Below, piece after piece: positions 62,601 through 64,000 of a DNA stretch of 64,000 nt. The DNA is taken from assembly GCA_013399115.1 (NCBI GenBank), contig VXAA01001497.1, positions 1,151,624 to 1,215,623 of the forward strand. The letters are read 5' to 3'. The stretch comes from Anseranas semipalmata (taxonomy: Eukaryota > Chordata > Aves > Anseriformes > Anseranatidae). The notes beneath the pieces are model-generated. The model worked only from the letters and a program-made list of their open reading frames with translations. It was not told the DNA's origin and made no database searches. Position 1 is the stretch's first letter; each line of letters begins with the position of its first letter. The translations under genes and the position numbers were made by a program.

Positions 62601-63986
62601 CCTACCAACTGCATTGATGTCCCATAGTGTCCAGGTTTCCAGCAGCATCTGCAGGGAATTTCTTCATGGAATGGGAATCCTTGCATGACTGTGGAAAGAT
62701 CAGATAACTCAAACTACTATATGTCTCGATAGCAGGTGCAACTCTGCTTTATCCCAGGCACCTCCTATCTGGGATGGCTAAAAATCATACTTGGAATTCT
62801 GAGCATATTCTAATTTGCTGTTGTTTTGTTTCAAAAATTAGAAAAGTTTGGTTTTGATTTCTCTATATATTGCAGAATGAACTAATTGAGGGAGATTTAC
62901 TTTTGGTGCGAATCACACCAGATGAAGATGGGAAGTTTGGATTTAATCTAAAGGTAAAACAGCAATCTTTTGGTTATTTTTAAAGGGTTTATATAGATAT
63001 CATGATTTGGCATTATGATTATTTTTCATTTTTAATGTAATGCTTTGGAGAAAGCAGTATATTCCACAGGGATTTCTTATGGACCCCAAAATTTTTAGAA
63101 ATGGCAGCCTAATTCTTAAATGATAAAGAAATGTTTATGAAAATATGCCTTTACTAGTTCTGTATTCTTTAGTTGCATATACTATGGGCATAACACATTT
63201 CCAAAGCAAACTGCCTATTTTGCTGCTCAAATGTGGACTGCAAAGCCTAATTTAAGGTATTAATTTCTTGAAAAATCTGCCTCTGTATTATAAAACAAGT
63301 TAAATAGTTTGTGCTATCTTCTTGAATACACCCATAAAAAAGCACATTGGAGAGATGAAAATGAATTTATGAAGAAAATGGAAATAAGTATTGATTTCCC
63401 TGTAAATTTTTGACATCCTCTCACTGAAATTCCATTTAAACAGATAAAGCAGTGTGAAGTAGCCATAATATCAAAATCAGGGCCGAGTTTGATCATTTCG
63501 CTTTAGGTATTTATTGATGGAGCAGTGAAAGAGCTTCATGTAAAGGGAATAAGGGAGTATAGTTGTCTGGAACATTGATCCTTCCTGATCTCTTGCAGGC
63601 TCATCACAATATCTAAGGTTACTGTCCACCCTGTGAGTTCAAATGTTGAGAATTAGGCTTGCTCGAAGGGTAGGATTAAAATAATGATGCATTTGGTCTG
63701 TTTACCGCCTGATAATATGTATGGGTAAGCAAAGACACTGGGTTTAGTTTACTGGAAAAAACACACACCTCTCCTGACATTCACTCATGAAAATTCAGTC
63801 TTACCAACCTATAGTGACAGAACACGAACTCTATATGGACAAAAAAAAAATAGGTGATTGCTTGTTTAAAATGCTTATGTTTGTTATAATGATATATTTA
63901 TGGTCATTATTTACCTGACATTTGTCTAGGGTGGTGTAGATCAAAAAATGCCATTAGTGGTATCAAGAATAACTCCAGGATCACCT
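705..63986 (+). CDS. PTPN3: PTPN3 (PTPH1), FERM-PDZ tyrosine phosphatase; 5' two thirds, 17 coding exons (spliced extent)
   Basis: Non-receptor protein tyrosine phosphatase of the cytoplasm, submembrane cortex and cytoskeleton. Known family roles include dephosphorylation of EGFR-pathway and trafficking proteins, PDZ binding of partners such as p38-gamma, and 14-3-3 binding. Joining 17 exons with matching phases gives 557 codons without a stop: FERM domain (residues about 29-312), FERM-adjacent segment, serine-rich linker, then the start of a PDZ domain with the FGFN ligand-loop motif. The start [16 protein letters not shown], the segment [11 protein letters not shown] and the segment [18 protein letters not shown] match PTPN3 and not its paralogue PTPN4 (comparison from memory). 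A serine in RRSLSVEH falls at residue 359, the position of a reported human PTPN3 14-3-3 site, so there is no net length change across the FERM domain. The catalytic PTP domain lies beyond the right edge. Known to the family: FERM targets to membrane and PDZ modulates the phosphatase. Confidence 0.96.
1370..1403. repeat. T-run plus (TTTG)n microsatellite
   Basis: A T run followed by five GTTT/TTTG units, ending in TTTTTAG. It sits just before the minus-strand CR1 scrap. Confidence 0.85.
1465..1530 (-). mobile_element. CR1 LINE 3'-end scrap, minus strand
   Basis: The + strand reads AATTCAGTTGGAAGGGACCT and then AAAGATCATCAAGTCGAGC, the reverse complement of the avian CR1 3' end (tract ending in ...TTCCAACC...ATTCTGTG). 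About 65 bp, heavily truncated. Assignment rests on remembered CR1 consensus. Confidence 0.75.
2480..2830. other. CpG-enriched, hairpin-rich island in intron 1, unassigned
   Basis: About eleven CpGs lie between 2505 and 2764, against an otherwise CpG-poor intron. Four perfect 7-bp inverted repeats are seen: 2499-2505/2514-2520, 2591-2597/2605-2611, 2627-2633/2644-2650 and 2780-2786/2791-2797. Short ORFs here (61-94 aa) resemble no protein I know. It could be a fairly recent repeat, an LTR fragment or a structured RNA segment. Confidence 0.5.
5440..6450 (+). mobile_element. Decayed LINE relic, probably ancient CR1-like
   Basis: Segments follow the order of a CR1 3' half: a TACAGGCTTGTTAGTCTGAT segment (about 5472), GTGAAAAAGGTGAATGCTAT then ATCAGGCAGGAG (about 6112-6151), GACTAGGATG (about 6281), and AACAGGCTGTTCAGTTTATT (about 6321). 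No frame is open for long. This suggests an old, plus-oriented reverse-transcriptase-derived sequence. Boundaries are approximate. Confidence 0.5.
8490..9070. other. Second CpG-enriched segment in intron 1, unassigned
   Basis: CpGs are much denser than in flanking intron. A perfect 9-bp stem (AGCAGAGCT/AGCTCTGCT, 9039-9047 and 9053-9061) with a 5-nt loop closes it. It contains a 106-aa open frame (8642-8962) with no recognised domain and probably no coding role. It could be regulatory or a repeat. Confidence 0.4.
9737..9766. repeat. T30 homopolymer
   Basis: An uninterrupted T run of about 30. On the minus strand it reads as a poly-A tract, but no recognisable retroelement body adjoins it. 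Confidence 0.85.
10521..10628 (+). CDS. PTPN3: PTPN3 coding exon 2 (residues 47-82)
   Basis: The acceptor TTTTCAG precedes it and the donor GTAAGT follows. It is 108 nt, phase 0 to 0, and encodes [20 protein letters not shown] and then the KEYFGLQ motif, typical of the F1 FERM lobe. As a symmetric exon it could be skipped without a frameshift, although that would destroy the F1 fold. Confidence 0.95.
10629..10750 (+). other. PTPN3: Intron 2, very short (122 bp)
   Basis: GTAAGT donor and TTTCACAG acceptor. The exon 2 frame stays open through the whole intron, so retention would read on and stop at 10788-10790 inside exon 3. It holds a TATG/CATA-rich patch (about 10653-10690). Confidence 0.95.
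10751..10793 (+). CDS. PTPN3: PTPN3 coding exon 3 (residues 83-97, last codon split)
   Basis: 43 nt, entering in phase 0 and leaving in phase 1. It encodes [14 protein letters not shown], the conserved end of the F1 lobe of PTPN3/PTPN4 FERM domains. The donor is GTAAGA. Confidence 0.95.
10794..11877 (+). other. PTPN3: Intron 3 (1084 bp)
   Basis: Phase 1, GTAAGA to TTTTAG. AT-rich with no recognised repeat or gene. Confidence 0.9.
11878..11956 (+). CDS. PTPN3: PTPN3 coding exon 4 (residues 97-123)
   Basis: 79 nt, phase 1 to 2. It encodes [20 protein letters not shown] and LQQEQTR, the link from F1 into the F2 (acyl-CoA-binding-like) lobe. The wording [15 protein letters not shown] is PTPN3-type; PTPN4 differs here. 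Splice junctions fix the phase exactly. Confidence 0.95.
11957..13412 (+). other. PTPN3: Intron 4 (1456 bp)
   Basis: Phase 2, GTAACT to TTCCTAG. Contains T-runs near 12541-12558 and 13068-13078. No repeat family or gene recognised. Confidence 0.9.
13413..13457 (+). CDS. PTPN3: PTPN3 coding exon 5 (residues 123-138)
   Basis: 45 nt, phase 2 to 2. It encodes [16 protein letters not shown], the first helix of the F2 lobe (the FLQLK-DI pattern is conserved across FERM proteins). The donor is GTAATA. Confidence 0.94.
13458..14374 (+). other. PTPN3: Intron 5 (917 bp)
   Basis: Phase 2, ends CTTTCCAG. Contains an A19 run followed by a GA-rich purine tract (about 13874-13920). Otherwise featureless. 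Confidence 0.9.
13874..13920. repeat. Poly-A followed by GA-rich purine tract
   Basis: About 19 A, then GAGAGAGAGAGA and mixed purines: a pure purine strand of about 47 nt. Low complexity. Confidence 0.85.
14375..14427 (+). CDS. PTPN3: PTPN3 coding exon 6 (residues 138-156)
   Basis: 53 nt, phase 2 to 1. It encodes [18 protein letters not shown], the second F2 helix (A-LASYAVQ is a FERM hallmark). The acceptor is CTTTCCAG and the donor GTAAGT. Confidence 0.95.
20401..20505 (-). mobile_element. CR1 LINE 3' fragment, minus strand
   Basis: The + strand begins TCATAGAAGTAGAACCACAG, then GATTCATCTTGGAAGAGGC and CAGATCAGGTTGCTCAGGGC. This is the order seen in reversed avian CR1 tails, with an internal deletion of the segment that normally separates them. 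Confidence 0.75.
20588..20603. repeat. (CA)8 microsatellite
   Basis: CACACACACACACACA, followed by an alternating purine-pyrimidine ATGCACGCGTGC stretch. Confidence 0.9.
23876..23996 (+). CDS. PTPN3: PTPN3 coding exon 7 (residues 156-196)
   Basis: 121 nt, phase 1 to 2. It encodes [20 protein letters not shown] and [20 protein letters not shown], the middle helices of the F2 lobe with the GDYN and GYLS motifs of PTPN3/4. The acceptor has a good CTAAC-like branch and AACAG. The donor GTAACA is weaker than the others. Confidence 0.95.
23997..28212 (+). other. PTPN3: Intron 7 (4216 bp)
   Basis: Phase 2, ends CCTCTTTTAG. Contains a T33 run (26642-26674). No gene or clear repeat family recognised in the remainder. 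Confidence 0.9.
26642..26674. repeat. T33 homopolymer
   Basis: The longest single-base run in the window, about 33 T. On the minus strand it could be a poly-A remnant, but no retroelement body is recognised beside it. Confidence 0.85.
28213..28300 (+). CDS. PTPN3: PTPN3 coding exon 8 (residues 196-225)
   Basis: 88 nt, phase 2 to 0. It encodes [20 protein letters not shown] and [10 protein letters not shown], the last F2 helix and the start of the F3 (PH/PTB-like) lobe; [12 protein letters not shown] is a strong FERM signature. The donor is GTATGT. Confidence 0.95.
28301..33331 (+). other. PTPN3: Intron 8 (5031 bp)
   Basis: Phase 0, GTATGT to TCTCTTTCAG. AT-rich. Holds a short (ATTCT)n run (about 29707-29725). 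No gene or clear mobile element recognised. Confidence 0.9.
29707..29725. repeat. (ATTCT)n short tandem repeat
   Basis: Four ATTCT units. CR1 3' ends carry similar 8-bp tails, but no CR1 body adjoins it. Confidence 0.7.
33332..33420 (+). CDS. PTPN3: PTPN3 coding exon 9 (residues 226-255)
   Basis: 89 nt, phase 0 to 2. It encodes [20 protein letters not shown] and [10 protein letters not shown], the first beta strands of the F3 lobe. The final Trp codon is split TG|G; the GTAAAT donor resolves the border. Confidence 0.95.
34595..34627. repeat. 13-bp direct duplication TGGATATACCATA, period 20
   Basis: TGGATATACCATA occurs at 34595-34607 and 34615-34627, with CCATAT-CCT-ATATGG between them forming a small inverted repeat. 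Confidence 0.8.
35058..35084. repeat. Inverted repeat, 8-bp perfect stem
   Basis: AGTGGTTC (35060-35067) and GAACCACT (35075-35082) flank a 7-nt loop. One wobble and one further pair extend it to 10. Function unknown; may be chance. Confidence 0.6.
38152..38215 (+). CDS. PTPN3: PTPN3 coding exon 10 (residues 255-276)
   Basis: 64 nt, phase 2 to 0. It encodes [20 protein letters not shown] and KH, F3-lobe strands with a basic KRKKFF patch common in FERM proteins. The acceptor has a long CT tract and the donor is GTAAGT. Confidence 0.95.
38797..38868. other. Assembly gap, 72 N
   Basis: A run of N flanked by a T run on the left and CCCAAAAGGGGA on the right. True size and content unknown. Confidence 0.99.
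39200..39250. repeat. Nested imperfect palindrome
   Basis: AGTGTAAT-TGT-ATTACACT (39226-39244) is a perfect 8-bp stem. A diverged partner AGTGTAAT-TAT-ATTACATT precedes it. The outer ends CTTG and CAAG also pair, so the whole 51 bp is roughly palindromic. Confidence 0.7.
43096..43268 (+). CDS. PTPN3: PTPN3 coding exon 11 (residues 277-334)
   Basis: 173 nt, phase 0 to 2. It encodes [20 protein letters not shown] then [13 protein letters not shown], the C-terminal helix of the FERM domain ([15 protein letters not shown] is the family hallmark), followed by the start of the FERM-adjacent segment ([14 protein letters not shown]). The donor is GTGAGT. Confidence 0.96.
43269..46204 (+). other. PTPN3: Intron 11 (2936 bp)
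   Basis: Phase 2, ends TTTCTTTTCAG. Carries a minus-strand ancient LINE relic (45243-45480) and an A17 run (about 45567-45583). No gene seen. Confidence 0.9.
45243..45480 (-). mobile_element. Ancient CR1/L3-type LINE relic, minus strand
   Basis: The + strand reads AGGCAGACCAGAGGTCTATC and then TAGCCCAACATCTTG. Its reverse complement, GGGCTAGATAGACCTCTGGTC, resembles the 3' end of old amniote CR1-like LINEs (GGGCTAGATGGACC...GGTCTGACCCAG). Only the first 70 bp are convincing; the rest of the span is approximate. Confidence 0.6.
46205..46339 (+). CDS. PTPN3: PTPN3 coding exon 12 (residues 334-379), 14-3-3 site region
   Basis: 135 nt, phase 2 to 2. It encodes [35 protein letters not shown] and [10 protein letters not shown]. 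The second serine in RRSLS is residue 359, matching a reported human PTPN3 14-3-3-binding phosphosite (known from the family). As a symmetric exon of 45 codons, its skipping would keep frame and remove that site. The Trp codon is split across the next junction. Confidence 0.95.
46480..47598 (+). mobile_element. CR1 LINE, 5'-truncated, decayed reverse transcriptase
   Basis: Two reverse-transcriptase motifs lie in one frame 144 nt apart: FSKVFDTV (46501-46524, block A type) and [16 protein letters not shown] (46645-46692, the CR1 G-PQGS-LGP-LF motif). Further on, [14 protein letters not shown] (about 47217-47256) and [11 protein letters not shown] (near 47380) follow CR1 ORF2 C-terminal order. 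Frameshifts and stops make it inactive. It ends near AGGTTGGACTAAATGACCTC, a CR1 3' end. Confidence 0.85.
47599..47936 (+). mobile_element. CR1 LINE 3' end, second copy abutting the first
   Basis: Begins about TTCCAGTACCAAAGGGGGAA and encodes [20 protein letters not shown] and [14 protein letters not shown] in an open frame (the CR1 ORF2 C-terminus). The tail carries GGGGGGTTGGAACCAGATGA, then TCTTCCAACCCAAGTCATTC and an ATTCTGTGAT end. It is younger-looking than the copy before it. Confidence 0.88.
48206..48382 (+). CDS. PTPN3: PTPN3 coding exon 13 (residues 379-438), linker
   Basis: 177 nt, phase 2 to 2. It encodes [20 protein letters not shown], then [19 protein letters not shown] and a [14 protein letters not shown] segment: a basic, serine-rich linker followed by an acidic tyrosine-containing patch. 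[11 protein letters not shown] is a plausible basophilic kinase site. The acceptor is TTTTTTTTTTAAG (AAG rather than CAG). The donor is GTAAGG. Confidence 0.95.
49987..50005. other. Assembly gap, 19 N
   Basis: The gap is flanked on both sides by the same string TTTGGTAT: the left flank ends ...TTTTTGGTAT and the right begins TTTGGTATATTT. Confidence 0.99.
51023..51069. repeat. 24-bp period duplication containing an inverted repeat
   Basis: TTTTACCTCAGACCCTG (51023) recurs as TTTTACCTAAGACCCTG (51047). The second copy runs into a perfect 7-bp stem CCTAAGA-CCCTG-TCTTAGG (51051-51069). Confidence 0.75.
53458..53482. repeat. (AAAAT)n microsatellite
   Basis: About five ATAAA/AAAAT units after CTATTTAA. 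Confidence 0.85.
54995..55299 (+). mobile_element. CR1 LINE 3' fragment, diverged, plus strand
   Basis: AGACTCTTCTTGGAGGCATG aligns in my memory with CR1 CTCTTCTC-GTGG-GC, followed by GCCAGAAAGGTTGAGGTGTT, a GACAAGGACCTGAGCA segment and a tail CTTTCAACC...CAATTCTGTGATT. A 64-aa open frame (54921-55115) overlaps it and is not a host gene. Confidence 0.7.
58655..58812 (+). mobile_element. CR1 LINE 3' end, plus strand, well preserved
   Basis: GATGCCCCATCCCTGGAGGC, then AAGGCCAGGCTGGATGTGGC and GGGGGGTTGAAACTAGATGA with an ATTCTGTGATTCTA end: the classic short 5'-truncated avian CR1. This is the clearest repeat in the window. Confidence 0.92.
59514..59541. repeat. 14-bp perfect tandem duplication
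   Basis: TGTATTTCCCGAGG occurs twice in immediate succession. A recent slippage or duplication event is likely. Confidence 0.85.
60706..60729 (+). CDS. PTPN3: PTPN3 candidate microexon 14 (24 nt, residues 438-446)
   Basis: Flanked by a strong acceptor (TTTACTGGTTTTTAACAG) and a consensus donor (AAAGTGAGT). Phase 2 on both sides. It adds (R)SSEQGSP(K) to the serine-rich linker. Skipping it leaves the frame intact (exon 13 to 15 then reads R-N-V-L). Whether it is constitutive or cassette cannot be told from DNA. Its polar, Ser/Pro-rich content fits the linker. Confidence 0.75.
60730..62217 (+). other. PTPN3: Intron 14 (1488 bp)
   Basis: Phase 2, GTGAGT to TTTTTTTATATGAAG. Contains an (AAT)n run (about 61227-61248) and a 15-bp repeat AATATTCAGAAGATA with period 24 (61428-61442, 61452-61466). 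Confidence 0.85.
61227..61248. repeat. (AAT)n microsatellite
   Basis: About seven AAT/TAA units. Perfect. Confidence 0.85.
62218..62416 (+). CDS. PTPN3: PTPN3 coding exon 15 (residues 446-512), linker
   Basis: 199 nt, phase 2 to 0. It encodes [20 protein letters not shown], then [18 protein letters not shown] and [20 protein letters not shown] with GQYYCDK at the end. The STED-QYYCDK ending just before the PDZ domain is PTPN3-typical. The N-terminal half is poorly conserved. The acceptor is GAAG, weaker than the rest, preceded by a T-rich tract. Confidence 0.92.
62417..62875 (+). other. PTPN3: Intron 15 (459 bp)
   Basis: Phase 0, GTATGT to ATTGCAG. Nothing recognisable. Confidence 0.92.
62876..62953 (+). 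CDS. PTPN3: PTPN3 coding exon 16 (residues 513-538), PDZ start
   Basis: 78 nt, phase 0 to 0. It encodes [20 protein letters not shown] then FGFNLK. FGFN is the PDZ carboxylate-binding loop (GLGF equivalent), preceded by the first beta strand LLLVRI. The donor is GTAAAA. Confidence 0.96.
62954..63929 (+). other. PTPN3: Intron 16 (976 bp)
   Basis: Phase 0, GTAAAA to TTTGTCTAG. No repeat or gene recognised. Confidence 0.92.
63930..63986 (+). CDS. PTPN3: PTPN3 coding exon 17 (residues 539-557), PDZ continued
   Basis: 57 nt, phase 0 to 0. It encodes [19 protein letters not shown], the second PDZ strand region after the ligand loop. The donor GTAAGT is present 14 nt before the window ends, so the rest of the PDZ and all of the catalytic domain follow outside. 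Confidence 0.95.
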
Positions 63987-64000
63987 GTAAGTAAATTCTT

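Noticed and set aside
705..63986. Assignment to the paralogue PTPN4
   Set aside because: The N-terminus GGRINNIR, the KQDTGQ segment, [15 protein letters not shown] and the [17 protein letters not shown] wording fit PTPN3. PTPN4 has a clearly different N-terminus and F1/F2 linker (comparison from memory).
1..64000. Search for tRNA, rRNA, CRISPR arrays, prokaryotic operons or an intact retrovirus
   Set aside because: No cloverleaf, no regularly spaced repeats, no long uninterrupted ORFs and no paired LTRs were seen.

Overview
The window is vertebrate nuclear DNA and almost certainly avian. It is AT-rich and intron-dominated, and every exon has GT-AG borders. It carries several CR1-type LINE fragments with the bird-type 3' tail. 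The species cannot be named from the sequence.

A single gene spans essentially the whole window on the + strand: PTPN3 (PTPH1), a non-receptor protein tyrosine phosphatase of FERM-PDZ-PTP architecture. I assembled 17 coding exons by joining splice sites with consistent phases. They total 1671 nt (557 codons), from the start ATG at 705 to the end of an exon at 63986 inside the PDZ domain. Exons 1-11 (705-43268) encode the FERM domain. Three exons (46205-46339, 48206-48382, 60706-60729) and most of a fourth (62218-62416) encode the serine-rich linker. The last two (62876-62953, 63930-63986) begin the PDZ domain. The rest of the PDZ domain and the PTP catalytic domain lie beyond the right edge. 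The promoter and non-coding first exon lie beyond the left edge, because the first coding exon opens at an acceptor only 17 nt before the ATG.

The non-coding 97% is intronic. Recognisable content:
- CR1 copies at 1465-1530 (-), 20401-20505 (-), 46480-47598 (+, with reverse-transcriptase motifs), 47599-47936 (+), 54995-55299 (+) and 58655-58812 (+).
- Older LINE relics at about 5440-6450 (+) and 45243-45480 (-).
- Microsatellites, long homopolymers and two assembly gaps (38797-38868, 49987-50005).
- Two CpG-enriched, hairpin-rich islands in the first large intron (about 2480-2830 and 8490-9070), not assigned to any family.
- A stretch of intron 6 (about 19.1-22.7 kb) whose minus strand shows frame-broken coding-like segments. 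It may be a decayed retrocopy, but this is unproven.

No second host gene, tRNA, rRNA, CRISPR array or intact mobile element was found. The most interesting gene-level points are a 24-nt microexon (60706-60729), three consecutive linker exons that are all multiples of three with phase-2 borders, and a 122-bp intron that stays open in frame if retained.
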